Translations under genes and position numbers: made by a program
Origin: Mesorhizobium sp. 1M-11
Lineage (GTDB): Bacteria; Pseudomonadota; Alphaproteobacteria; Rhizobiales; Rhizobiaceae
Direction: 5' to 3'
DNA length: 64,000 nucleotides
NCBI RefSeq assembly: GCF_001303895.1
Contig: NZ_LJSD01000014.1
Location: 102,293-166,292, forward strand
Notes under the pieces: generated by a model
What the model was told of the DNA's origin: nothing
The model's input: the letters and a program-made list of their open reading frames with translations, nothing else
Databases searched by the model: none
Part shown: piece by piece, positions 19,742-28,472 of the stretch
Numbering within the stretch: the stretch's first letter is position 1
How the letters are laid out: each line of letters begins with the position of its first letter

Positions 19742-20864
19742 AGACCCAACGCGAGAAGAGGGAGGTGGACAGCGCCCGTCCAGCCGACTGTTCGCGGATG
19801 ATCAGTTCACCGGATTCCACGCGTCCGCCCATGCCGGCAAAGGTATCGCGCATCAGGGCATGGGTGGCGAAGAAGGAGGAGCGGATCGAGTAGGCGGTCA
19901 AGACCACAGCCAACGGCTTCGGTGTGAGGATAGAGCGGCAGATATCGGTGAGTGCCGGCAGGTTTTCGAACAGTTGCCAGACTTCCCCCTTCGGTCCGCG
20001 ACCGTAGGCCGGCGGGTCGAACAGGATGATGTCGTAGCGGCTGCCACGGCGCTCTTCGCGCTCGGCGAACTTCATTGCATCCTCGACGATCCAGCGGATC
20101 GGCTTGTTGCCGAGGCCGGCCATCTCCTGGTTCTCGCGCGCCCAGCCGATGGCTTTCTTCGAGGCATCGACATGGGTGACCTCGGCGCCGGCGCGCGCCG
20201 CCACCAGTGAGGCGAGGCCGGTGTAGCCGAACAGGTTCAGAACCTTGACCGGGCGCCTGGTGCTCTCGATCAGGCCAGCCATGTGGTCCCAGTGAGAGGC
20301 CTGCTCGGGAAAGACGCCGACATGGCGGAAAGACGTGAAGCGGCCAAGATAGTCGATGCCGTCATGTTTCATCGGCCAGGTTTCGCCAAGCGGCTGGCGC
20401 GGGAAACGCCAGCGGCCCATGCCTTCCTCGTCGGTATCGCCGGTGAAGACGGCGTCGACGCGGTCCCAATCCTTGGCCGGCAGTGCCGGTTGCCAGATCG
20501 CCTGGCCTTCCGGACGCACGATGCGATAGGGGCCGTATTGTTCGAGCTTCTGACCATTGCCGCTGTCGAGCAGCGCATAGTCGGCATTGGGCGCGACTTC
20601 GAGGATCAACGGCAGCTTTTCAGCCGGCAAGGCGCCTTCGCGGCGCGTCAGTACGCGCTGCGCGGTTTCGCTTTTGGCTTCGACCGGCCGCGAAGCCCGG
20701 TTCTCCTGGCGCTCGGCTTTTGGCTCCGGTCGGGACGTCTGCTTGTGCTCCTGGCGAGGCTCGGCCTTGCGCTCGGGACGCTTGTCGCGGCGTCCATCCT
20801 GCGCGCGCGGCGACTGCGCGCTGCCGTCTCGGCGGCTCGATTTGTCCCGGCGTTTGTCGCGCAT
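19734..20864 (-). CDS. Class I SAM-dependent RNA methyltransferase (RlmI-like)
   Basis: About 376 aa. A long basic, low-complexity N-terminal tail (residues 1-75, rich in R, K, E and P) precedes a Rossmann methyltransferase with motif I KVLNLFGYTGLASLVAARAG and catalytic-type DPPAYGRG. This resembles 5-methylcytosine rRNA methyltransferases of the RlmI type without an obvious PUA domain. The start is uncertain: ATG 20864 is used, but a TTG at 20927 is in frame, and neither has a good ribosome site. The basic tail may bind RNA. Confidence 0.8.
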   Translation of the reverse strand: MRDKRRDKSSRRDGSAQSPRAQDGRRDKRPERKAEPRQEHKQTSRPEPKAERQENRASRPVEAKSETAQRVLTRREGALPAEKLPLILEVAPNADYALLDSGNGQKLEQYGPYRIVRPEGQAIWQPALPAKDWDRVDAVFTGDTDEEGMGRWRFPRQPLGETWPMKHDGIDYLGRFTSFRHVGVFPEQASHWDHMAGLIESTRRPVKVLNLFGYTGLASLVAARAGAEVTHVDASKKAIGWARENQEMAGLGNKPIRWIVEDAMKFAEREERRGSRYDIILFDPPAYGRGPKGEVWQLFENLPALTDICRSILTPKPLAVVLTAYSIRSSFFATHALMRDTFAGMGGRVESGELIIREQSAGRALSTSLFSRWVSA

Positions 20865-21002
20865 GAATTTCAAGAAGGACGCTCCGCGTTTCGCGCTGCT
20901 TTTGGCATAGGGGCTGCAACCGCGCAACTTTCAGCGCGAGTGAAACGGCGGCGCCGACAAATTCAAGGGTACCGGAGCAGCGCAAGCGGTATAAGGCATC
21001 CC

Positions 21003-21692
21003 ATGTCGCGCTCCGAACGCCTGCTCGATCTCGTCCAGACCTTGCGTCGCCATCGCCTGCCGGTCAGCGGCCGCACCTTGGCGGGCGAACTCGGCGTTTC
21101 GATCCGCACGCTCTACCGGGACATCGCCACGCTGCAGGGGCAAGGCGCGCCAATCGAGGGCGAGGCAGGGCTGGGTTACGTGCTGAAGCCCGGCTTCATG
21201 CTGCCGCCGCTGATGTTTACCGATGAGGAGATCGAGGCGATCGTGCTCGGTTCGCGCTGGGTGGTCAAGCAGCCCGACAGCCGGCTGTCCAAAGCGGCTG
21301 CCGATGCGCTTGCCAAGATCGCTGCCGTGCTGCCGGACGACCTGCGCAACGATCTCGATGCATCAACACTGCTTGTCGGTCCGCGTATGGGAGCCAGCGA
21401 AGGTATCGACCTGGCCGCCGTGCGCCAGGCAATCCGCGACGAACAGAAACTTGCCATCACCTACAGCGATGCCGGCGGTGCCGGCAGCAAGCGGATCGTG
21501 TGGCCCTTTGCGCTCAGCTTTTTCGACAAGGTGCGGGTGATGGTGGCCTGGTGCGAGATGCGGCAGGATTTTCGGCATTTCCGCACCGATCGCATCGCAA
21601 CGCTGGATGCCACCGGACTGCGCTATCCGCGGCGACGGCAGGCTTTGCTCAAACAGTGGCGTACCACGCTGGAAGACGTAGCGCAGCGGTGA
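21003..21692 (+). CDS. WYL-domain transcriptional regulator (YafY type)
   Basis: This 229-aa protein has an N-terminal DeoR-like helix-turn-helix (RRHRLPVSGRTLAGELGVSIRTLYRDIATL) and a C-terminal WYL ligand-sensing region (IRDEQKLAITYSDAGG to the RMF-like tail). AAGG lies about seven bases before ATG 21003. It is divergent from the RNA methyltransferase and followed by a VOC-fold gene, a pairing seen often for YafY-type regulators. Confidence 0.88.
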   Translation: MSRSERLLDLVQTLRRHRLPVSGRTLAGELGVSIRTLYRDIATLQGQGAPIEGEAGLGYVLKPGFMLPPLMFTDEEIEAIVLGSRWVVKQPDSRLSKAAADALAKIAAVLPDDLRNDLDASTLLVGPRMGASEGIDLAAVRQAIRDEQKLAITYSDAGGAGSKRIVWPFALSFFDKVRVMVAWCEMRQDFRHFRTDRIATLDATGLRYPRRRQALLKQWRTTLEDVAQR

Positions 21693-21758
21693 TCGCTGCT
21701 GCCAGAATCTGACAGTGGCTTCAGCTACGGTCTCTCCATCGCAACACGGAGAGCAACC

Positions 21759-22145
21759 ATGCAAAGTCCGAACTTCGTTATCCTCTATGTCGACCAGCCG
21801 CAGGTGAGCGGCGCTTTCTATCAGGCGCTTTTCGACCGCGAGCCGGTCGAATCCTCGCCGACCTTCGTGCTGTTCGTGCTGGACAACGGCTTCAAGTTCG
21901 GCCTCTGGTCGCGACACACGGCCAAGCCCGCTGTCGCTGCCACGGGCGGAGGAGCCGAGATCGTCTTCCAGCTCGAAAAGCCTGATGCCGTCGATGCAAC
22001 GCATGCCGATTGGGCGGGTCGTGGCCTCTCCATCCTGCAGACGCCGACCGATCTGGATTTCGGTCGAACCTTCGTCGCGCTTGATCCCGACAAGCATAGG
22101 CTCCGCGTCTACTGCATGAATGATGTGGGAAACATTCAGTCCTGA
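21759..22145 (+). CDS. VOC-fold (glyoxalase/PhnB-like) protein
   Basis: This 128-aa protein has the paired beta-alpha-beta-beta-beta units of the vicinal oxygen chelate fold (NFVILYVDQPQVSGAFYQALF and FVALDPDKHRLRVYCM). Such proteins are metal-dependent lyases, dioxygenases or resistance binders; the metal ligands are not complete enough to name a reaction. ACGGAGAG precedes the ATG. It lies 66 bases after the WYL regulator and is likely its target. Confidence 0.85.
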   Translation: MQSPNFVILYVDQPQVSGAFYQALFDREPVESSPTFVLFVLDNGFKFGLWSRHTAKPAVAATGGGAEIVFQLEKPDAVDATHADWAGRGLSILQTPTDLDFGRTFVALDPDKHRLRVYCMNDVGNIQS

Positions 22146-22249
22146 CGCAGTTTGGCCTCGCGGTGGCTTCCTACGACCACGCGTTCTAACGGGAGCCGTG
22201 GCTCGACAAGCGATTGGAAGGGACCAAAATTCAGGCTGATATAGCCTTT

Positions 22250-22279
22250 GACATAGTGACATCATGATGTCACTATGTC
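22250..22279. promoter_or_regulatory. 30-bp perfect palindrome, probable GntR operator
   Basis: GACATAGTGACATCA and its exact reverse complement, centred at 22264/22265, ending three bases before the gntR-family ATG. This is the typical size and symmetry for a GntR/HutC dimer site and implies autoregulation. Confidence 0.75.
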
Positions 22280-22282
22280 TTC

Positions 22283-23026
22283 ATGATTGCTGAACACGAT
22301 CCCAGCCCGCTCTATGCAAAAGTTGAAGCGGCGCTGACGTCCGATATCGCCGCCGGGGATCTTTCTCCGGGTAGCCAGCTTCCACCCGAAGACCGCCTGA
22401 TCGAGCGCTTCGGCGTCAGCCGAACGACGGTCCGCAAGGCAATTGAGAACCTTGTGGCTCGCGGACAGGTCGAAATCCGCCGCGGCAAGGGCACCTTCGT
22501 CGCGCAGCGCAAGATCACTCAGGAATTGACCGAGCTGACCGGCTTCGTCGAGGACATGCAGGCGCTCGGCCGCACGCCAACCGCCCGGCTTCTGGACAAA
22601 CAGGTCGTACCTGCAGATGCAGACGTGGCCAGGCAACTCGCGGTGCCACCTGGCGGTCTCGTCATGCGGATTCAGCGCGTCCGGCTGGCCGATGGCGTCG
22701 CCATGTCCTTCGATGAAACCTATCTGCCGCGTGGGATCGGCGAAAAGATTGCCGCCCACGACCTGGACGCCGAGCCGATCTTTTCGCTGCTCGAGGGCAA
22801 ATACGGCGTGCCGTTGACGGAGGCAGAGTATAGGTTGGAAGCCGTCACCGCTGCGCCGGACGTGGCGCAGGCTCTGAGCGTCGATCCCGGCAGCGCGATC
22901 TTCCTGATCGAACGCACGTCTTACACCGAAGGGCACCGGCCCATCGACTACGAAAAGCTCTACTATCGCGGTGACCTCATCAGCTTCGTCACGCGCCTGG
23001 CCAGGCGTTCGCGCCACCGCTCGTAA
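22283..23026 (+). CDS. GntR-family regulator, HutC/UTRA subfamily
   Basis: This 247-aa regulator has an N-terminal winged helix (SQLPPEDRLIERFGVSRTTVRKAIENLVARGQVEIRRGKGTFVA) and a C-terminal UTRA ligand domain (FDETYLPR...LEGKYGVPL...IFLIERTSYTEGHRPIDYEKLYYRGD). In-frame stops fix the start at or after 22283. No Shine-Dalgarno is visible because the operator palindrome occupies that place, so the message may be leaderless. It precedes a TSUP exporter and a DUF1634 gene and likely controls them. Confidence 0.9.
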   Translation: MIAEHDPSPLYAKVEAALTSDIAAGDLSPGSQLPPEDRLIERFGVSRTTVRKAIENLVARGQVEIRRGKGTFVAQRKITQELTELTGFVEDMQALGRTPTARLLDKQVVPADADVARQLAVPPGGLVMRIQRVRLADGVAMSFDETYLPRGIGEKIAAHDLDAEPIFSLLEGKYGVPLTEAEYRLEAVTAAPDVAQALSVDPGSAIFLIERTSYTEGHRPIDYEKLYYRGDLISFVTRLARRSRHRS

Positions 23027-23042
23027 AGTAAGGGACGAAGCA

Positions 23043-23894
23043 ATGGACAGCCTATGGCTATTCGTGGCCGCTTTTGGCGCAAGCGCGCTTGGCGGTGTGC
23101 TCGGCATGGCGAGCGGCATCTTTATCGTGCCGCTCCTCACAATGCTTTTCGGCGTCGATATTCATGTCGCGATCGGCGCGAGCATCATTTCGGTGATCGC
23201 CTGCTCATGCGGCAGCGCCGCTGCGTTCTTGAAAGGTCGCCTGACCAATATCCGGCTTGCCATCGTTCTTGAGACGGCCACGACGTTTGGCGCGCTGACC
23301 GGTGTATTCCTGATCGGCAGCGTCTCGACCTCGGTCCTGTATGGGCTGTTTGCGGTCATTCTGGCGCTCTCGGCGAAGCAGATGCTCGCACGTCGGCGCG
23401 AGGCAATCGACGCGAGTGCGCCGAATGCGAAAAGCTGGGCCACGATCCTGCGCCTGCATTCCAGCTTTCCCGATCACACAGCAGGGCGGGAAGTGCTCTA
23501 TCAAGTCGGCCGTGTTCCGCTTGGCATGGCGATGATGTACGGGGCCGGACTGATTTCGGCTTTGCTGGGAATTGGCTCCGGCGTCTTGAAAATCCCGGCC
23601 ATGGATGCTGCCTTGCGCCTCCCCATCAAGGTCTCGTCCGCCACATCGAATTTCATGATCGGCGTCACGGCGGCCGCCAGCGCGGGGGCCTACTTCGTAC
23701 GGGGCGACATCGACATCGGCATCGCCGGCCCCATCGCTCTCGGTTCCGTCGTCGGCGCGCTCCTCGGTGCGCGGCTGCTGATCGGGCTTCCAGCCGATAA
23801 GCTGCGCATCTTCTTCGTGGTTGTTCTTAGCGCTTTGGCGGTCCAGATGCTCCTGAGCGCCTTCGGCATCCATCTTCTCGGAGGTTCGGCATGA
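23043..23894 (+). CDS. TSUP-family (TauE/SafE) membrane transporter
   Basis: This 283-aa inner-membrane protein has about eight hydrophobic segments and the duplicated TauE/SafE pattern (ALGGVLGMASGIFIVPLLTM and SALLGIGSGVLKIPAMD). Members export sulfite, sulfoacetate or other small anions. AAGGGA lies before the ATG at 23043. It follows the GntR gene by 16 bases and overlaps the next gene by four bases (ATGA), so the three form one unit. The substrate is probably set by the GntR ligand. Confidence 0.87.
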   Translation: MDSLWLFVAAFGASALGGVLGMASGIFIVPLLTMLFGVDIHVAIGASIISVIACSCGSAAAFLKGRLTNIRLAIVLETATTFGALTGVFLIGSVSTSVLYGLFAVILALSAKQMLARRREAIDASAPNAKSWATILRLHSSFPDHTAGREVLYQVGRVPLGMAMMYGAGLISALLGIGSGVLKIPAMDAALRLPIKVSSATSNFMIGVTAAASAGAYFVRGDIDIGIAGPIALGSVVGALLGARLLIGLPADKLRIFFVVVLSALAVQMLLSAFGIHLLGGSA

Positions 23895-24208
23895 AGCCCG
23901 CGGCAGACCACTTCGAGAAGCGGGATCAAATCATTGCTGGCCTGCTCTGGTACGGAACATGGCTTGCTTGCAGCCTCATCGCTTTCGGCATCCTTATGGC
24001 TGCGATCGAGCCGCTCCAGACTTCGCTCGCGCTTCCCTGGACCGGGCTTGACGTGGTGAAGGTCGGTGTTGCGGTGTTCATCCTCCTGCCTGTTGCCCGG
24101 GTGGCACTGATGTTGGCCATCTTCCTGCGCGAACGAGACTACATCTATGCCGTTATCGCCGCGCTTGTACTGGCGATCATCGCGGTCGGTGTCTTCATCG
24201 ATATCTGA
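23891..24208 (+). CDS. DUF1634 membrane protein
   Basis: This 105-aa protein has three hydrophobic segments (around 16-40, 48-75 and 82-105). DUF1634 proteins are regularly encoded after TauE/SafE transporters. It overlaps the transporter stop as ATGA, so it is likely a small subunit or partner of it. No catalytic motif is seen. Confidence 0.82.
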   Translation: MKPAADHFEKRDQIIAGLLWYGTWLACSLIAFGILMAAIEPLQTSLALPWTGLDVVKVGVAVFILLPVARVALMLAIFLRERDYIYAVIAALVLAIIAVGVFIDI

Positions 24209-24263
24209 CCGGTCAACGGAAATCGGCTGAAATCCGGAGTCCGTCGAGGTGCGGGGTGGTCGA

Positions 24264-24509
24264 TCACTCGACCAGGATACGCGCCTCGCGGGCGGCCTCG
24301 ATGAACGCTTCCCTTGCGCTGTCACCGGAAGCGCTGCCGTTGATGACGGCCTGGGAGGCACGCTTGGCATCGAGATGTTTGCGCGTGCCGGCATCCGGCC
24401 AGTGGTTGGTGAGCAGGTCGATCGCTTGTCTTGCGTTGGAAATATGACGAATGTCGCCCAGTATGCCGGTGGCTACCGGCACGACTTTCGAAAACCAGCC
24501 TTCGTTCAT
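24264..24509 (-). CDS. DUF982 protein
   Basis: This 81-aa protein (MNEGWFSKVVPVATG...) matches the small DUF982 family, which is expanded in rhizobia. Features are the SNARQAIDLLTNHWPD segment and the C-terminal FIEAAREARILVE. The start at 24509 follows AAGGA by eight bases. Function unknown. It is on the same strand as the cyclodeaminase-family gene, 95 bases downstream. Confidence 0.8.
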   Translation of the reverse strand: MNEGWFSKVVPVATGILGDIRHISNARQAIDLLTNHWPDAGTRKHLDAKRASQAVINGSASGDSAREAFIEAAREARILVE

Positions 24510-24604
24510 GGCTTCGGTCCTTGGCTGTTGCTGCGGGCAACAAACGCGCAGCTCAACATCCGGTTTCCCGAAAACGGAAGCGATAACCGAAGCGTGATCG
24601 CGGA

Positions 24605-25570
24605 TCAGGATTTCAAGGCTTTGTAGACGGCGATGCCGGCTGCCAGGTCCTCGAGCGCTGCGCCGACAGACTTGAACAGCGTGATGTCCTGCGCCCCTTC
24701 GCGCCCCTTCTTCTGGCCTCGTGCCAGCTCGTGCAGATCCGCGACGATGGCATCGGGCTTGAGCACGCCGGAGGCAAGCGGCTGGACGATGTCGCCGGCT
24801 TCCTTGGTGGCGCCGGCACGGGTGTCGACGTAGACGCGCGCGCGGGTAATGGCCGCATCGTCGGCCTCGCGCATGGTCGGTGTGAAACCGCCGACCAGGT
24901 CGATATGGGCACCTGGCTTGACGCGTGCGCCCTTGACCAGAGGTTCGTTGGAAATGGTGGCGGAGGAAACGATGTCGGCTTCGGCCAGTTCGGCATCGAG
25001 ATCCGCAGCCGCTTCTGCCGGGAAACCTTCCGCACGGAGGGTCACGGCGACTTTTTCGGCGTTGGCCAGCGTGCGGTTCCAGATGCGGATCGACGTGATC
25101 GGCCGTACCGCGGAATGCGCCTTGGCCAGGAAGGGCGAAAGCGCTCCGGCGCCGATCACCAGCAGCCGCGATGCATCTTCCCGCGCGAGATAAGTGGCGG
25201 CGAGCGCCGAAGCACAGGCGGTGCGCCATTGCGTCAAGCGCTGGCCGTCGATCAACGCCTCCGGTTCGCCGGTCTTGCCGTCGAGAAGCAAGTAGAGTCC
25301 CATTACGGCAGGTTTGGCGATGGCATTGTTGTCGGGTGAGACGGTAACGATCTTGACGCCGATGTGGCCATCCTTGGACGTGCCGGCTGCATTGAGATCG
25401 GTCCAGGCCGGCATCAAAAGCAGCGTGGATGCGGCGCCATCGGGCCGTTCCACCGTGTGGTGGTGGCGCACCGGCTGTACGGCACCGTCGTGGAAAGCGA
25501 TGCGCAGCGTCTCGACCAGGCCGGAAAAGGTCAGCGCACGATCGACCTCGGCGGCCGAGATGGTCAGCAT
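24605..25570 (-). CDS. Ornithine cyclodeaminase/mu-crystallin family protein
   Basis: NAD(P)-dependent enzyme of 321 aa. The nucleotide site LLVIGAGALSPFLAKAH is near residue 140, and GLYLLLDGKTGEPEALIDGQRLTQWRT-type residues bind the substrate. True ornithine cyclodeaminase, alanine dehydrogenase and ketimine reductases all share this fold, so the reaction is open (proline from ornithine, or reduction of a cyclic imine). GGGAGA precedes the ATG at 25570. A family A repeat lies just upstream. Confidence 0.85.
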   Translation of the reverse strand: MLTISAAEVDRALTFSGLVETLRIAFHDGAVQPVRHHHTVERPDGAASTLLLMPAWTDLNAAGTSKDGHIGVKIVTVSPDNNAIAKPAVMGLYLLLDGKTGEPEALIDGQRLTQWRTACASALAATYLAREDASRLLVIGAGALSPFLAKAHSAVRPITSIRIWNRTLANAEKVAVTLRAEGFPAEAAADLDAELAEADIVSSATISNEPLVKGARVKPGAHIDLVGGFTPTMREADDAAITRARVYVDTRAGATKEAGDIVQPLASGVLKPDAIVADLHELARGQKKGREGAQDITLFKSVGAALEDLAAGIAVYKALKS

Positions 25571-25596
25571 GGATTGGTCTCCCGTTCGATGCAGAG

Positions 25597-25684
25597 CCCC
25601 GAAAATCGGAACCGATTTTCGGAAAGCACGATGCGTAGATTCAACGCGTCAGAGCGTCTGTCCAAATGGACGCGCGGCGCTCCA
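25597..25684. repeat. Dispersed intergenic repeat, family A copy 2
   Basis: Contains the same CCGAAAATCGGAACCGATTTTCGG core as copy 1 and the AAGCACGATGCG continuation, then GAGCGTCTGTCC/GGACGCGCGGCGCTC. It sits between the cyclodeaminase-family and LapA-like genes. Confidence 0.8.
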
Positions 25685-25696
25685 ATGAAGCGCTGG

Positions 25697-26029
25697 TCAG
25701 GTGGTCGGCTTGGGCAGGGTCGGTCCCTGGCCGCTGGAAGGCGCGCGCGCGATCGCCTGGCGCAGGCTCTCAGCCTCGACGCCGCGCTGGCGCGCGAGCT
25801 TGCGGTAACGGCCCTGCCGCATCCATGTGGCGAAAGAACCAACGAGGATGCCTACGGCCAACGCCAGAAACAGCATGACGAACAGGGGCAAAGTGAGCGT
25901 CAAGGCCGGATTGCTGGGATTGAACGGGTCAAGCGTGAAGGCGACCAGTTCGCGGTTCGCCACCGCCAGCGCAATCAGCACGATGGCCAGCGGAACGAAG
26001 ATGACGATGACGGCGAAGCGGTTGAACAT
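25697..26029 (-). CDS. LapA-domain (DUF1049) inner-membrane protein
   Basis: This 110-aa protein has two hydrophobic helices (about 4-24 and 44-66) and a cytoplasmic basic helical tail. The family includes LapA of LPS assembly control; in rhizobia the role is inferred only. The start at 26029 has GGAGA five bases upstream. It follows ihfB by 57 bases, a frequent order (ihfB-lapA) in proteobacteria. Confidence 0.85.
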   Translation of the reverse strand: MFNRFAVIVIFVPLAIVLIALAVANRELVAFTLDPFNPSNPALTLTLPLFVMLFLALAVGILVGSFATWMRQGRYRKLARQRGVEAESLRQAIARAPSSGQGPTLPKPTT

Positions 26030-26086
26030 GGCGTCTCCGGTCGGAAGGCTGGTTGCGGCCATCCGCCTGGAGGCCGGCATGGCGGC

Positions 26087-26371
26087 TTATTTCTCGCCGT
26101 TCAGCCTTTCGCGCAACTCCTTGCCGGTCTTGAAGAATGGCACCCATTTTTCTTCGACCTCGACCGACTCGCCGGTGCGCGGGTTGCGGCCGGTGCGGGC
26201 GGGCCGGTTCTTGACCGAGAAAGCCCCGAAGCCGCGAAGCTCGACGCGGTTGCCGTCGGCGAGCGCGTCGGTGATTTCGTCGAAGACCGCGCCGACGATG
26301 TTTTCGACATCGCGCAGGAACAGATGCGGGTTGCGAGTGGCGATGATTTGGACGAGTTCGGACTTGATCAT
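26087..26371 (-). CDS. ihfB: Integration host factor subunit beta
   Basis: DNA-bending protein that pairs with IhfA in recombination, replication and sigma-54 promoter activation. It is 94 aa, full length, with the HU/IHF signature [22 protein letters not shown] and the proline in RNP that intercalates into DNA. It lies after sppA on the same strand, the conserved order in many proteobacteria. Confidence 0.93.
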   Translation of the reverse strand: MIKSELVQIIATRNPHLFLRDVENIVGAVFDEITDALADGNRVELRGFGAFSVKNRPARTGRNPRTGESVEVEEKWVPFFKTGKELRERLNGEK

Positions 26372-26452
26372 GCGGACGGTCCCCGTAAAGGCGCGGCGGC
26401 CAATTTTATGCGGATGATTTTATTCGCTTTTTGACTTATGCCCCACGCCAGA

Positions 26453-27403
26453 TCAAGGGTGCCAGACCGAAACGAGACCGTCAAGGAACAAGCGGTCGGC
26501 ACCGATCTCGCGCAGCACCTGTTCGCTCTCCACCGGCAGGCCAAGCGCGCGGCCAAGCTGGCGCACCATCGCGTTGGGAAGGAAGAAGCTGCTGCGTTCG
26601 GTACTCTTCCACTCCACGACCTTGAGTTTTTCGTCGACGCCCTTGGTGCCGAGCCATTTCACGGCCTCCTGTTCGCCGCCCAGTGCGTCGATCAGTTTGT
26701 TGGTGACGGCCTGGCGGCCGGTGAAGATCGAGCCGTCCGCGAGCGCCAGCGCCTGCGGTCGCGGCAGTTTGCGCCGCTCGGCGACGATGTCGACGAACCA
26801 GTCGTAGCTGTCCATGATCAGCTTGCGCACCATGGCACGTGCTTCCTCGGTGGTCGGCGCGAACGGCGAGGGCGATGCCTTGAGCGGCGAGGATTTCACT
26901 TCCTCGAGCTTGACACCGATCTTGTCCATCAAGCCGGTCACATCGGGATACTGGATCAGCACGCCGATCGAGCCGACGATCGAGGTCTGGTGCGCGACGA
27001 TATAGTCCGAAGCGCTGGCGATCATGTAACCGGCGGAGGCGGCCAGCGTGCCGACCTCGGTCACGACCGGCTTCTCGGCGGCAAGCTTGCGCACGGCGTC
27101 GTAGATGGTTTCGCCGCCGACGGTGGTGCCGCCCGGTGAGTTGACGAGCAGAATCACGCCCTTGACGTGCGGCGCCTTGCGCACCGCCTCGATGCGGCGG
27201 ATCAATTCGTCGTCCTGGGTGATGGTGCCTTCGATCTTGATCTTGGCGATATGATCGATGCCGGTGCCTTCGCCGCCGCGATAATACCAAGCAGAAAGCG
27301 CGGCCAGCCCGATCAGCAGCACGGCGATGGCGGCGATGCGCCAGAAGGTCAGCTTGCGCCGCAGGCGGCGGCGGTCGATCAGGTCGTCGGCTCTCAGGGT
27401 CAT
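26453..27403 (-). CDS. sppA: Signal peptide peptidase SppA
   Basis: Membrane-bound serine-lysine protease that degrades leftover signal peptides. One N-terminal membrane segment (about 21-42) is followed by the S49 domain: LVNSPGGTTVGGE, the nucleophile serine in GTLAASAGYMIAS and the lysine in the KSSPLKASPSPF stretch. At 316 aa it is the short single-domain form, not the double-length enterobacterial form. GAGG precedes the ATG. The downstream neighbour is ihfB. Confidence 0.9.
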   Translation of the reverse strand: MTLRADDLIDRRRLRRKLTFWRIAAIAVLLIGLAALSAWYYRGGEGTGIDHIAKIKIEGTITQDDELIRRIEAVRKAPHVKGVILLVNSPGGTTVGGETIYDAVRKLAAEKPVVTEVGTLAASAGYMIASASDYIVAHQTSIVGSIGVLIQYPDVTGLMDKIGVKLEEVKSSPLKASPSPFAPTTEEARAMVRKLIMDSYDWFVDIVAERRKLPRPQALALADGSIFTGRQAVTNKLIDALGGEQEAVKWLGTKGVDEKLKVVEWKSTERSSFFLPNAMVRQLGRALGLPVESEQVLREIGADRLFLDGLVSVWHP

Positions 27404-27749
27404 GTCAGCCTCAATTTCGGGGCACGCAAGCAGATGCTTTTAATGCAACCGCCAATTCAGGGCTACCGCTTTCGGGCCTGCGCGCCGTGCGGCATCGTCG
27501 CCGCAAGCATCCCGGTAGCCCGGGGCAACTCATCATGAGCGATCCGGCAATAAAAGGCCGACTGATAGTCGAAATGCAGGCATGGCGGCGAAAAAGGCGT
27601 CATGCTAATCTTGATAGAGCCCTGGCGATTTTTCGGCGCTTCAGGGATATGTCATATTTTTGCGTTTTTTCTTCGCATGCGCTTGCTTGGGCGCGAACCC
27701 GCACCAAATAAAGCGCGGGTTCGGCAGGCAAAAGGACCAGAAGGTTTAC
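27404..27749. other. Intergenic region between sppA and lptC
   Basis: Divergent promoter region of 346 bases. It holds a hairpin with CGAACCCGC (27694-27702) and GCGGGTTCG (27715-27723) arms just before lptC. A 58-codon frame at 27537-27711 has no convincing ribosome site or recognisable protein and is not called. Confidence 0.5.
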
Positions 27750-28472
27750 ATGTTGGCACGAACGACCGACCCGGAGGGTAAGGACGATATTGTTGTCGCG
27801 CCGAAACGCGGCGAGATCCCGTCCGAACGCGCCGTCGCCTTCGACAGCGCCCAGCGGCATTCGCGCCGTGTCCGTGTCCTCAAACTGGCCCTGCCGATCG
27901 TGGCGGGCATCATCGCGATCGCCTTCCCTGTCTATTCCTATCTGAAAACCCCTCCGGTGGCTCCGGTGCAGGCCGACGGCAGCGCCTTCTCCAACGGCAA
28001 GCTGGTGATGGCCAATCCCAAGCTCGAGGGTTTCACCAAGCAAAACCTGCCCTATTCGATGAAGGCGCTGAGGGCGATCCAGGACGTCGCCAAGGAAAGC
28101 ATCATCGGATTGGAAGGCATCGACGCCAAGCTGCCGCTCGACAAGGATACGTCGGCGGTGGTCGGAGCCGCCAAGGGTGTCTACAACCGCGATGCCAACA
28201 CGCTGGAGTTGGCCAAGGACATCACCATGACCACTACGAGTGGAATGGTGGTGAAGATGAAATCGGCCTTCCTTGATATGGCGAAAGGCAATATGAAGAC
28301 GAACGACCCGGTCGACATCGTCACGCGCGGCTCGCATATCCAGTCCGACTCCATGTCGGTGGAAGACAGCGGCAAGGTGCTGGTTTTCGAAAAGCGGGTG
28401 CGAGTCAACCTGGAGCCTGGCGTGCTGAAGACGGCCAGCGACAAGAGCGGAGAGCCGAATGCGGCCGAATAA
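27750..28472 (+). CDS. lptC: LPS export protein LptC
   Basis: Inner-membrane anchored periplasmic bridge protein that receives LPS from LptB2FG and passes it to LptA. One membrane segment (about 49-69, LPIVAGIIAIAFPVYSYL) is followed by a beta-rich domain. At 240 aa it is longer than the enterobacterial protein (about 190), as is usual in rhizobia. AGAAGG lies five bases before ATG 27750. It overlaps lptA by 14 bases; first gene of lptC-lptA-lptB. Confidence 0.88.
   Translation: MLARTTDPEGKDDIVVAPKRGEIPSERAVAFDSAQRHSRRVRVLKLALPIVAGIIAIAFPVYSYLKTPPVAPVQADGSAFSNGKLVMANPKLEGFTKQNLPYSMKALRAIQDVAKESIIGLEGIDAKLPLDKDTSAVVGAAKGVYNRDANTLELAKDITMTTTSGMVVKMKSAFLDMAKGNMKTNDPVDIVTRGSHIQSDSMSVEDSGKVLVFEKRVRVNLEPGVLKTASDKSGEPNAAE

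Noticed and set aside
27537..27711. 58-codon open frame between sppA and lptC
   Set aside because: No good ribosome site, no family resemblance, and it runs into the hairpin before lptC.
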